The position numbers and the translations under genes are program-made. A stretch of DNA of 24,891 nt from Sphaeroforma sirkka (Eukaryota; Opisthokonta; Ichthyosporea; Ichthyophonida): assembly GCA_001586965.3 (NCBI GenBank), contig LUCW03001689.1, positions 1 through 24,891 on the forward strand. Reading direction: 5' to 3'. Shown here piece after piece: positions 16,980 through 24,891 of this stretch (positions are counted from its first letter, which is position 1; each line of letters begins with the position of its first letter). Below the pieces are notes generated by a model that had not been told where the DNA came from, did no database searches, and worked only from the letters and a program-made list of their open reading frames with translations.

Positions 16980-17690
16980 GAGAATGTGTTTGGTATTTGC
17001 TCGCTGACGGATATTGTATACTGGAACGGTAAAACAATTTCCAACAGCAAATACAAATAGGGGATGTCAGCGCATACAACTTCTTAGAGATTTAAAAATA
17101 TATACAGCAATGCATACATATTTGTAGACAGATGTAGACATGTCTTTTTTTTTTTAACAAAAAACAGAAATCTGTAGTTATATATGGTCATCTAAAGTTG
17201 AATCTAATTCATTCTTAAGCACAGGGTTTCAATAGAGAATTTCAAATTTAAAAGTTACACTTCGAAAGATATTCGGATGCAAGTTAATCATAACGTTAAA
17301 GCTTATCGTAAATACAATTTCCAAAGAAACATGAACTCACAAAAGCTCACTGCAACAATTAACAAACAACCGCATACAATACGAAATGGCACTTGAATTA
17401 TAAAACGACCAATGAAAACGAAGCCATACACAATGAATAGGAAATCAGCCAATAAAACACACATATACATCAATGTGTAGGATTTAAGCCAATTTGATTG
17501 GCTCTCCCTACAAAAAATTCGCTAAAAAATTCACTAATTTACGCCAATCATCCAAAATAGATCACATTTTCTTGAAAGATGTTTTTTTTTTGAAAAAAAA
17601 ATATGGGAAAAACTCTCAACCCCTAAACTTATAACTCGGGGCTTATTTCATCGATTTTCATCCCTGAAATTAATCCTGTGTTTCGTTGAC
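16980..17690. other. AT-rich intergenic stretch with homopolymer runs
   Basis: No coding potential. T runs at 17144-17154 and 17582-17590, and an A run just after the latter, form a short inverted pair around TTTTTTTTTGAAAAAAAAA. The CCAAT cluster below lies inside. Otherwise unassigned. Confidence 0.5.
17409..17548. promoter_or_regulatory. periodic cluster of five CCAAT boxes
   Basis: CCAAT begins at 17409, 17449, 17489 and 17544, and ATTGG (reverse) at 17497-17501. The first three are exactly 40 bp apart. Flanks fit the NF-Y/HAP consensus well at 17449 (CAGCCAATAA), 17489 (AAGCCAATTT) and 17544 (CGCCAATCA). The 40-bp segments share further bases (CAATG...TAGGA...AG), so an old tandem repeat may lie beneath. 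A promoter or LTR U3 role is inferred; no gene is established downstream. Confidence 0.45.
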
Positions 17691-17691
17691 T

Positions 17692-17901
17692 ATGTCTTTT
17701 TTTTTTAGTAATCGAGATGATAGTCAATCTTTTCTCAACCGACCCCCCCCCCGACCGGAACTGTTGGTATCCATTATGGTACCTCCAGACGAAGGGACCC
17801 CAGTGATAGACTACAGTAGTAGGCGTATTTCTATATACGTTAATAATGTTTTACGTCGTCAGCTCGAGAGTAATATGGGACTTGTTCTCAAATTAATATA
17901 A
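17692..17901 (+). CDS. short open frame, unrecognised
   Basis: From ATG at 17692 it encodes about 69 residues beginning MSFFFSNRDDSQSFLNRPPP and containing EGTPVIDYSSRRISIYVNNV, ending KLI. It overlaps a T9 run and a C10 run, which makes the frame fragile. I recognise no domain, and the 3' part overlaps GAGAG-type repeats of LTR character. It is probably chance or a scrap of a mobile element. Confidence 0.15.
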   Translation: MSFFFSNRDDSQSFLNRPPPRPELLVSIMVPPDEGTPVIDYSSRRISIYVNNVLRRQLESNMGLVLKLI

Positions 17902-17984
17902 GTATAGGTGGGTCAGCCTGAGAGAACGTAAGAGTAATTTGAGACTTCTTCTCAGATTATTATGTTTATAGAAAACGGGCCACC

Positions 17985-18070
17985 GGCTAGCCGAGAGCCG
18001 AGGTTCGAGACTGAGTGTGGTAACAGAGGCTAGCCGAGAGCCGAGGTCCGAGACGGAGTGTGGTAACAGA
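17985..18070. repeat. 43-bp tandem duplication
   Basis: Two head-to-tail copies of a 43-bp unit starting GGCTAGCCGAGAGCCGAGG and ending GTGGTAACAGA, with two mismatches, at 17985 and 18028. It lies just upstream of LTR-like sequence, matching the repeated U3 of the solo LTR at 10804 in style though not in sequence. Confidence 0.9.
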
Positions 18071-18094
18071 GAATATGATATATTTATTTCTAGA

Positions 18095-18337
18095 AAATAT
18101 ATCCGAGTGCTAAAGTATTCTGCATAAGGTTTCTCATACTGATCATATGAGTTTTTACCCTGGCCAACCCAAGTGGTTGAACACTAGTACAAACACCATC
18201 ATTATATAACTGAGGGTGAGATCATAAATAAATCCATTCGAATGCACCATACATTAGATACACTAGCACTTTACTATTAGTCCCCACACCGCACGCTAAC
18301 AACTTAGATTTAAAGTCTACTACATTGTACTCTAACA
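18095..18337 (+). mobile_element. LTR (3' portion), same family as 10804-11322
   Basis: Matches 11140-11322 from CGAAGCGTTAAAG / CGAGTGCTAAAG to TTGTACTCTAACA, with a roughly 60-bp extra block around 18240-18300. A TATATAA lies at about 18204. The 5' border is unclear because U3 has diverged. It may begin near TGAGAGAACG at about 17918. The flank at 18338 is neither a TGG primer site nor ATACC. Confidence 0.7.
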
Positions 18338-18880
18338 CCCAGTGTCTCATTACCTCTTGAACCTGGACACCCATATATCACCTGCTCAGACAAAGGAATT
18401 GTCAGACGACAATTTGAGCATCTGCGTGTTAAAATGAATGCAATTGTATCGTCTACGGGTTTTCCAAATCAATAGCTGCCCTGTGAGTTAGATAGCCAGT
18501 CCTCCGGCGTCTGCTTGTCCAAAGTCACTGAGCATGTTTTCAGAGTCCGTGGAGAGTTCATCACTCTGCGAAATGAATCAATGAACTGCTTCACTGATGA
18601 CGACAAATTTTGCGGAGTAACAATTGCCAAGTGCAAATCCGCTGGTTCCAAACAATTCTGCCAGGGAATTTAATCACAGTTGTCAATTCCTGAGCACTAC
18701 TAGGGCCACAAACTCTGTCGGCATCTCATCGGGTGCCAGAACCTCTTCTGTTCGTTTTTTAGGATGTTCCAACATACGCTTCTTGCGAGTAACGTGCACA
18801 TTATCGTGTGGTGCCACTTGAGGGAATAGGCTTTGCGCGACGAATTCTGCGTTTCACTGGGCTGATTCGCTTTCTATCGT
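18338..18880 (-). pseudogene. unassigned minus-strand coding relic
   Basis: From 18850 downward one frame reads LFPQVAPHDNVHVTRKKRML and HPKKRTEEVLAPDEMPTEFV. Another, 18651-18469, reads VTPQNLSSSVKQFIDSFRRV, then TCSVTLDKQTPEDWLSNSQ. After one in-frame TGA it continues FGKPVDDTIAFILTRRCSNC and GCPGSRGNETLG down to the LTR at 18337. The long protein-like stretches in two frames suggest a decayed gene, possibly a gag or transposase. I do not recognise the family. The CxxC at RCSNC could be half of a zinc site. Confidence 0.35.
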
Positions 18881-18934
18881 CAGCTCCGCCGATGATTAAA
18901 TGACCAGTTGATGTTGTCATTAAGCCATTATATT

Positions 18935-19170
18935 GCAAGAATGATTAAAGTAACTGGTATAACTCGGAAATCAAAACCTACTACGTTAAAGTAGCTGACG
19001 AAAGAGATTACGTGTCGAAACATGACCATAGATTTGAGGTTTACCCTCACTGATCAATAGACAACAGTTGCAAAGGCGGTCGTCTGTAACACTTCGCCAG
19101 ACTACGATTTGATAGTGGGAATCAGGATTTCCAACTCAGCGAACGTAGACCCATGAAGTCTTTGTATAAG
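18935..19170 (+). pseudogene. gypsy B protease C-terminal part
   Basis: One frame from ATG 18940 reads MIKVTGITRKSKPTTLK, stop, LTKEITCRNMTIDLRFTLTD, stop, TTVAKAVVCNTSPDYDLIVG and IRISNSANVDP. YDLIVGI matches the DLIxG block of retroelement proteases and the NDLIIGI of gypsy A. The N-terminal active-site DTGA is not visible. A one-base shift then joins it to the linker at 19153. Confidence 0.6.
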
Positions 19171-20110
19171 CCTCCTAGGACCGTGAGGGAGATGATATCT
19201 CGATTCACGAAGAAGCTAAAGAATCTTATCTTTGAGAATAACGAGATCAAGATTACCGACTGGGCTCAGTTCAAGTTCGACAATGAATACGTGGGTTTAG
19301 ACTTGACAATAGTAGACTATTCGAAGTTGAATGTCCAACACAAAACTACGTAGCGTGGCGTCACGAACAGGTAGCCCGAGAACAGGTTAGGCATGGTTGG
19401 AAGACGGAGTAATTGCAGTCAACTACGAACCGGCTCCAGTCAACCCTGCACTTTTGGCGGTAGACCAGTTTAACTCCGATGGCACATTAAACAAGGTTCG
19501 CATGTGATTTAATGTGAGCCCTATAAACGCGCGATTATACCTACACACAACTTTCGCTTATCGTGAATTGATGAATTGCTGAGAAGAATGGATGGGGCGA
19601 AGATATTTTTTCGACCATCGATTGGAAGCAAGGCTACCACCAAATGAAGATATGCAAACCACACTGGAAGTATAATTTACCTTCACTTAGGATGGACAGC
19701 AGTATCTGTTCAAGGGAGCACCATTTGGTCTACATACGTTTCCAGTCTTCTTTCAAAAGATCATGCAGGACCCGTTGAGAGATATGGACAATGTACAGGT
19801 ATATATCGACGATAAAGTGGTATTTACTAAAACCAAAGAGGAGTATGATAGTGTTGTGCGTGAGGTTTTAACTACGCTGAATATGTATATGTGCGAAATC
19901 AACAGCAACAAGGTCAGTTTGGTGTAAATGAGATACATTTGTTGGGATATCAGGTCTCTGGGGACGATATTATGATCGACCACGGAAAGGTCGAACACTT
20001 GCTGGATCGGAGAACCCCCCCACTACAAGCAAAGATATTAACAGCATGTGCGGATTCGTCAACTTCCTGTCAGATGCAGTTCCACACTTGGCAAGCTACC
20101 TTATGCCTTT
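19153..20110 (+). pseudogene. gypsy B reverse transcriptase
   Basis: 19153-19353 encodes LYKPPRTVREMISRFTKKL, ENNEIKITDWAQFKFDNEYV and LDLTIVDYSKLN, closely parallel to the pre-RT linker and RT start of gypsy A. Degraded blocks follow (YVAWRHEQVARE, AVDQFNSDGTLNKVR). STIDWKQGYHQMKI holds the first catalytic Asp (19620-19622). The YIDD box is at 19802-19813 in VYIDDKVVFTKTKEEYDSVV. QFGVNEIHLLGYQVSGDDIM completes the thumb. At least five frame changes or stops. It lacks no key RT residue that I can see. Confidence 0.85.
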
Positions 20111-20189
20111 CGAACATTTACGATGTCACAAGGCTAGATTGGCAGCGTTGTGGGTTAATGAATGTGATGATGCCTTTTAGCAGCTCCAA

Positions 20190-20560
20190 ACAGTGGTTCA
20201 GCGGGCTCCAGTAGTCCAGCCACCGAAACATGGAGTACCATTCATGGTGGCTACAGACGCATCCGTCATGGCGTTAGGAGGCGTTCTGTATCAAATGATT
20301 GACGGGAAACCGAGATACGTGCAGTTCTTTAGCAGGGCTATGAACTCGTCACAAATCAACTACCCGACGGTGCAACAAGAGCTGTTGGCTATTGTGACTG
20401 CACTCACTCATTTTAAGGACTGGGGATTTTAGAACCCCAACTCACAATTGGTCAGTCGATGGCACGATACGAATGCAAATTTTCCATTTGGCATCACACA
20501 TACCGGGGATGCATACTCACTTATCGGATATGCTGTCACGCTTTGTACCGTACTTCAACA
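20190..20560 (+). pseudogene. gypsy B RNase H
   Basis: Open frame 20193-20432 reads PKHGVPFMVATDASVMALGG and YVQFFSRAMNSSQINYPTVQ, then QELLAIVTALTHFKDWGF. TDAS carries the first catalytic Asp (20256-20258) and QELLAIV the Glu. After the stop, another frame gives FHLASHIPGMHTHLSDMLSR, equivalent to the HIPGxxNxxADxLSR end block (Ser where Ala is usual). This enzyme would remove the RNA strand during reverse transcription. Confidence 0.85.
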
Positions 20561-20599
20561 TGGATGGCCAATTCTAGATGGTTTAAGATTGCGACAACA

Positions 20600-21360
20600 T
20601 GTATGGTCCACATACATACCCTTGACATGTTTGCAGCACATCATAATGCGCAGCTGCTGCGATACCGGACTCTGAAACATCCAGAAGGTGATGAGTTCCA
20701 AATCGACTTAACAGATGAGAACGCATGGGCGAATCCACCGTGGTTGTTGATATCACAGTTGCTAATTATGTACATATACACGATGCTACCATCACGTTGT
20801 GTTGTCCCGTAAGACATTCAGATAAATAGCTCCCACAGTTGATATCGATGATACAATGTGAGCCCATATATGTGGATAGAGAGGTAGATACTTTCTCTAC
20901 CAGGGTACCCGTGCAGGTCAGAAGATGCCTTGGCGATATATAATCATATGTCGAATAGGTCCAGTTGGAACATCCAAATGAACACAGTTCGAGACCTTCA
21001 AGGGTTTAGAGTTTAGGGTTTTAGCGAGACCTTCAAGCGTAAGGTTGAAGAATCCAAGATTCATTCAAAACTGCAGTATGCGTTACCGAGGGTACCGAGG
21101 TACAATCTAATCCTACAGTAACAAAGAGGAACAAGTCACTAGCGAAAGCATTCTACAAGGAGATACGTTCTGACAGGGACGATTTTCCAGATGTATACCA
21201 CCATGCTACTCAACCCATGGACAAGGAGTACATTAGTAGAATTCACACGGCCGATCTTTCAGGCGAGATGAGACCAGACGAATCTTCAAGTCCCAGTGAT
21301 GTAGTAGCGGAATCCTAACCTCCAGACATTGACTCAGCGAGTTCATCGGAGGACGACATT
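20600..21360 (+). pseudogene. gypsy B post-RNase H linker with DMFA...ANPPW motif
   Basis: The frame near 20620-20812 reads TLDMFAAHHNAQLLRYRTLK and ENAWANPPWLLISQLL, ending SRCVVP. A conserved segment of this type (DxFAxxxNxxxxRY then WxNPPW) is known after RNase H in many gypsy and DIRS-like elements. Further on, NKSLAKAFYKEIRSDRDDFP and EYISRIHTADLSGEMRPDES are protein-like and polar. Function is unknown. Because integrase of the DDE type follows, the element is gypsy and not DIRS. Frame and borders approximate; 20830-21110 is poorly readable. Confidence 0.55.
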
Positions 21361-22018
21361 CTGAAGTGGTTAAGGCAAAATTATGCGCTTAAACACGTGG
21401 ATAAGGTTATGACTGAGAAAGATTGCAAGAGCAATTATACACCCAAAGCTTAGGCAATATATATCTCAGGTGCATCACAAATGCAACGACTGCGAAGATA
21501 GCCGGATCAAGCGCTATGAATATGCCCCATTAAAGATTGTATCAGAAGACGAGTTGTGACGCAGGGTTATCATTGATTTGGTTGAGCTACCCACGTCCGA
21601 ACACACGAAAGATAAGTATGTCTGTCACGTGTTTGAAGTTGCTTCACGATGTAACATTCTATATCCTCTGAAAGACAAATCAACACCCACTGTGGCTGAG
21701 TGCATATATAAGTGTTTCGCAGATTTTGGCTGGCCAGCTATTGTATGTACCTACAACGTTAGTGAGTTTACAGGAGATATCCTGACGACACTCTTACTCG
21801 TTGCGGGATCATGTCACAAGATGGGCGTATCTTTTAAGCCTCGGACACAAGGTGCGAATGAGGTACGACACAGAAAGGTGAAGGAATTCAAGCGTGGAGC
21901 CTTGCTAGACAATGCTGGCATGTGGCCATACTCAACTAATTGGGTACAGACACAAATGAACAAGACACCGGATTTAGTCACTGGTACAACACCCGCTCAC
22001 TATTTCAGGGGCCGTTAA
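21350..22018 (+). pseudogene. gypsy B integrase, zinc region and catalytic core
   Basis: The zinc region reads ARAIIHPKLRQYISQVHHKC then CNDCEDSRIKRY, the HHCC-type end block, up to a TGA at 21557. The core (21560-22018) is open. Asp in IIDLVELPTSE is at 21575-21577. The second Asp is replaced by Tyr (codon 21752-21754, TYNVSEF where TDNGSEF is expected). Glu in QGANEVRHR is at 21860-21862, exactly 35 residues after the Tyr. So the DD35E triad has lost its middle residue, and Gly of DNG is also lost. WVQTQMNKTPDLVTGTTPAH is the usual C-terminal core block. Confidence 0.88.
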
Positions 22019-22071
22019 AGTGAATTACAAGTACCTTTCAACAAGGATTCTCAGGAAGACCATGTTTTACC

Positions 22072-22479
22072 ATGTTTAGTGAAGATGCGTCGTACCAGAA
22101 ATGTCGTCTTTTCTTGCTTGAGAGAGATAAGGACATCGCACTCAAGAAGAGACAGAAGCGATGGAAGGATTCGAAGGAGATATGTTTTAGGGTTTTTGTG
22201 CATAGGGCTAAATACATTGGACCATTCAAGGTATCAGTGGCCGATAAGAAGAAGAGCAGAACATACGAAGTAAACAAAGTAGACGGTTCAAGTGCTCTTA
22301 ATATCGGGTCACATCGAATTCCGACGACAGAAATCATCCTTCGTCGCACACGTAGAGTTACTACATCTCTTTTGTCTTATGTGTTCAAGAAAATTCTTGG
22401 GAAGTACAAACATGAGGACATGACTTACCATACAACGGAGTTTGCAGATGGCACACAGAGAACCCAAACCCAAACGTAA
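22072..22479 (+). pseudogene. gypsy B integrase C-terminal domain
   Basis: An open frame of 135 codons, separated from the core by a stop and frame change at 22018-22072. It contains DIALKKRQKRWKDSKEICFR, then YIGPFKVSVADKKKSRTYEV and GSSALNIGSHRIPTTEII. The YIGPFKV block is typical of the SH3-like DNA-binding tail of retroelement integrases (GPFxV). No chromodomain is evident; the end is polar (FADGTQRTQTQT). This is probably the natural polyprotein end, but no polypurine tract or LTR follows before the TA microsatellite. Confidence 0.7.
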
Positions 22480-22586
22480 TAGAGTAACCGAGTAACTTAT
22501 AAAGTCTAAGTATACTTTGTCTATGAGAATATAATATGAGCATTGATGCCATTATATGATCGAACCCCGTTACTTTTTTTTTTGCT

Positions 22587-22588
<2 letters not shown>

Positions 22589-22672
<84 letters not shown>
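22589..22672. repeat. (TA)n then (TG)n microsatellite
   Basis: About 33 TA repeats (22589-22655) pass directly into nine TG repeats (22655-22672). Length here is likely to vary between individuals or assemblies. Confidence 0.98.
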
Positions 22673-23211
22673 GGTTCAAGGTTTCATTTCAGGGATGTCC
22701 GAGGACTATGGACACTTAAGTTTAATTTACAGGACTAAGAAAAATACTTGAATGCCAAGGTTTGTTAAAATATCTATAACAACATGACCACGGGTTGTCA
22801 CTGAATGACTGCGATATGAACAAATGTGTTCACTTGCCATCATTATGCAAACCACTCGAATGTTGCAAATTGTCGCTGAATCGAATGATTTTAATATGGA
22901 CAATCATGTGCCGTGTGATAACCAATAATTTTGATGCATTCTATACTTCATTTCTGATCTTTTTTATACTTTTGTATCTGCTTTCTTCGGGGATTTCTTA
23001 GTGTGATACGATCAAATGTCGTGTGATTGTATGCAACTGTCCGATTTGTTCCAATGTAAGTCATCGAGGCTCATCCCGATCGAAAACCTATGGTGGACCC
23101 CTGCTGTTTATTGTACAACAATGTATGTCAATGTATAGTTATATATAAAACAAACTAAGTTCAGGTAATACATGCTGGGTTGCTACAGATAACAAATACA
23201 TATATTTTGAA
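22673..23211. other. intergenic, no supported gene
   Basis: Only a short frame at 22795-23001 ending in a hydrophobic run (LIFFILLYLL), with no recognisable family or context. It lies downstream of the 5S gene on the minus strand. Confidence 0.5.
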
Positions 23212-23242
23212 TACAAAAAATATAAAAAACAAAACAAAATTT
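23212..23242 (-). terminator. T-rich Pol III terminator of the 5S gene
   Basis: On the minus strand, right after the 3' end GCCGTAGGC, the sequence reads AAATTTTGTTTTGTTTTTTA followed by a further T6. T runs of four or more just past a 5S gene stop RNA polymerase III. Confidence 0.75.
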
Positions 23243-23362
23243 GCCTACGGCACGTAGTATTCCCGCGTGGTCCCCCCCACCGCAGTACTGACCACGCTCG
23301 CAGCAGTTTGACTTCCGGGATCGGACGGGACCGGGTATTTTTTGCTGGATATGGCCGTAGGC
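23243..23362 (-). rRNA. 5S ribosomal RNA gene
   Basis: The reverse complement is exactly 120 nt, the usual 5S length. It begins GCCTACGGCCATATCCAGCA and ends TACTACGTGCCGTAGGC. Helix I is perfect over nine pairs (GCCTACGGC with GCCGTAGGC). Helix II pairs CAGCA with TGCTG. Helix III carries the conserved TCCCGTCCGATC loop. The internal control region includes GGTCAGTACTGCGGTGGGG then GACCACGCGGGAATAC, matching the box C part of eukaryotic 5S, with GGGGGACCAC typical of fungal 5S. It has two more G in that run than I would expect. A TATA element lies upstream and T runs downstream. It is alone, not in a tandem 5S or rDNA cluster, as in fungi with dispersed 5S genes. It is likely intact; expression cannot be judged from sequence. 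Confidence 0.93.
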
Positions 23363-23384
23363 GAAATCTAGTGTTCATATTCAG

Positions 23385-23392
23385 TATATATA
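23385..23392 (-). promoter_or_regulatory. TATA box of the 5S gene
   Basis: TATATATA spans -30 to -23 relative to the first base of the 5S RNA (23362). An upstream TATA element at about this distance is needed for 5S transcription in several fungi (known for fission yeast). The region is AT-rich, so a chance match is possible. Confidence 0.55.
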
Positions 23393-23399
23393 TTTTATT

Positions 23400-23785
23400 T
23401 TTAAAAAAAAAAATTAGGTGCTTGAACAATGAACATAGCCTCCTAAAATAAAAAAAAGGGTTTTCTATTTTAAGAGAGTCTATGGCTTGAAATCTATAAA
23501 TTTGCATATTTCAGCACTTTTCGGCCTAAACAGGCATCGCACCTTAGCATGGGCAGCGGGTGGTGGGTGGATTCGCTATTCGGATACCCTTACACCCTTG
23601 GGGGGGGGGGGGTTCACTATTTTCTGGGGCCTTCTGGAGGCATTTTTATTCTCATTTTAAAAAAAAAAAATAAACTTTATTACTGAAGCGTAGGCTTTTC
23701 TAAAAGTCTCTGTCGACATTATCACCGATTTTTGTCTTCGCCAAAAAAATGTACGCGACCGGGCTTGAATAGGAGATTTTTTGCT
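23400..23785. other. intergenic with homopolymer runs
   Basis: A12 at about 23402-23413, a run of thirteen or so G near 23600 and A12 near 23658. No gene. The poly-G run is a likely sequencing trouble spot. Confidence 0.5.
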
Positions 23786-24048
23786 CATCAAAGACCCTAT
23801 ATAAGAAACCAATAGGCCCATCAAAGACCCTATATAAGAAACCAATAGGCCCATCAAAGACCATAGAAATAATCAGTAGGCCCATCAAACACCCTACATA
23901 AGTAATAAATAGGCCCGAATGTCTGAATATGAACAAATAAATAAATTACCCCTATGACTATACAATAGGCCCATCAAAGACCCTATATAAATAATCAATA
24001 GGCCCAAATGTCTGAATATGAACAAATATATTACCCCTATGACTATAC
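23786..24048. repeat. 33-bp minisatellite with 89-bp higher-order repeat
   Basis: CATCAAAGACCCTATATAAG units start at 23786, 23819, 23852, 23883 and 23972 (33, 33, 31 and 89 bp apart). The segment AATAGGCCC.AATGTCTGAATA through ACCCCTATGACTATAC follows the fourth and the fifth unit, so an 89-bp block has been duplicated. Confidence 0.93.
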
Positions 24049-24760
24049 GCCTTCGGTCCCTGCGGGTTTTAGAAGCGTGTGAATATTTTCGCTATTGAGG
24101 GAAGTCCCTTCTCCACTTTCCAATGGGTCACAGATCTGGTCACGGTAAACGCCACACACATCGCTTTTCTCACGTCCATCCTGCTGGAGGAAACTTGTTT
24201 GTGTAGTTCGGTACTCCTGGGGCTGGGGCGCCTTACACTGTGTATATACAGAAATATAAAGAACAACAAAAAAATACGGTACAGGAGAACGGTCACTTTA
24301 CTAAAATTGACCAGCTACTGAAACGGTGCAAGTAGGAATATAGTACTGTATTATCGTGCTAGTATATGTAGTAGTGTTCTAGAGTATAAGTTTCAGTATC
24401 AATAGATTTATGTGTTAGTTCCGTAGCATAATTCGTCAGGATCAGACGGCCGTTGATGTGTAAGAGAGTTTGGATTAGTTCAATGGAGGCTGACATCACT
24501 CTCCAACGATTGAATCAGAACGAACATGGCTTGATAGGAATGAGAGGTGCCCACGTATAGAGCACAGCGAAGTGCAACGTATGTATATATGTAGTATCTC
24601 TTATGAAATAAATAAAAAAAACATATGTATTTTTGCTCATATTTATACACGCTACTACATAAATTCCCAAGTAAACTGTGCATGAGAACACACGCATATT
24701 CGTCCATCACGATTCATAAGATGACTATATACGTATACAAATACATGCATACATTAGTTA
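24049..24760. other. intergenic, no supported gene
   Basis: A frame at 24079-24321 (80 codons, from MNIFAIEGSPFSTFQWVTDL) shows no family resemblance and has no context. Other frames are short. Nothing else is visible. Confidence 0.5.
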
Positions 24761-24770
24761 TTAAACCAGT

Positions 24771-24799
24771 ATATACATACATACATACATACATACATA
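24771..24799. repeat. (TACA)n microsatellite
   Basis: About seven TACA units. A second short TACA run is at 24862-24878. The whole last 150 bp is TACA/ATAC-like, suggesting a decayed longer array. Confidence 0.95.
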
Positions 24800-24891
24800 A
24801 CTTAATAAATATATACATATCAACATACAAACAAACACTCATACAGGATCAAATGCGAAAGTACATACATACATACATGAAAACATATATA

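Larger units (their letters stand above)
18915..22480 (+). mobile_element. Ty3/gypsy element B: protease to integrase
   Basis: Order on the plus strand is protease end, RT, RNase H, linker, integrase zinc region, integrase core, integrase C-terminus, the gypsy order. Gag is not seen upstream and no LTR follows 22480. Frame changes are frequent in the 5' half, but the integrase part stays open for long stretches. Confidence 0.88.

Noticed and set aside
18003..18015. GAGGTTCGAGACT as a Pol III box B
   Set aside because: No box A or tRNA fold; it is part of the 43-bp tandem unit.
20600..20830. DIRS-type element based on the ANPPW segment
   Set aside because: A DDE integrase with zinc region follows downstream, and no tyrosine recombinase is present, so the element is Ty3/gypsy.
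20999..21024. Telomere-like GGGTTTAGAGTTTAGGGTTTTAG
   Set aside because: Fewer than four imperfect units inside retroelement sequence; more likely chance than an interstitial telomere.
23657..23936. Minus-strand repetitive protein frames over the minisatellite
   Set aside because: The repeated peptide merely reflects the 33-bp DNA repeat, with no start context or family.

Overview
The window is a transposon graveyard from a eukaryotic nuclear genome. No cellular protein-coding gene could be recognised. The one host-type gene I can support is a 5S rRNA gene on the minus strand at 23243-23362. Its core motifs (TCCCGTCCGATC, GGGGGACCAC), an upstream TATATATA ending 23 bases before the start, and its position as a lone dispersed copy fit a fungus best. 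That assignment is an inference; oomycetes and other protists are not excluded.

Layout. 1-3608 (+): 3' half of a decayed Ty1/copia element (pre-integrase, integrase, reverse transcriptase, RNase H) ending in a 453-bp LTR. 3609-6600 (-): non-LTR (LINE) element with ORF1, an ORF2 endonuclease and the start of its reverse transcriptase, cut off by the copia LTR. 6703-8405 (+): a second, inverted copy of the gag region of the next element. 8405-13825 (-): Ty3/gypsy element 'A' with gag, zinc finger, protease and reverse transcriptase, but no RNase H or integrase. Its protease-RT linker carries a regular compound tandem repeat (period 343-344 bp) and two nested LTR-like insertions. 13826-16079: mostly uninterpretable, with a gag-like scrap and an inverted copy of one insertion. 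16080-16979 (+): 5' LTR, primer-binding site, GA-rich leader and gag start of a second copy of the same copia family. 16980-18337: AT-rich DNA with a periodic CCAAT cluster and an LTR related to the one inside gypsy A. 18338-18880: an unassigned minus-strand coding relic. 18915-22480 (+): gypsy element 'B' (protease, RT, RNase H, linker, integrase), broken by frameshifts and with one lost catalytic Asp. 22480-24891: microsatellites, the 5S gene, a 33-bp minisatellite and no recognisable protein gene.

The elements are nested, so relative ages can be read. The copia copy landed in the LINE. Two LTRs landed in gypsy A, the second with a clean 5-bp target duplication. Gypsy A was then, or earlier, rearranged so that its RT is joined to an inverted copy of its own gag.

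The most informative signals are a likely programmed -1 frameshift site between gag and protease of gypsy A, the compound tandem array, the large gag inverted duplication, a tRNA-Thr-like relic lying antisense in gag, and the 5S gene with its own promoter and terminator signals.
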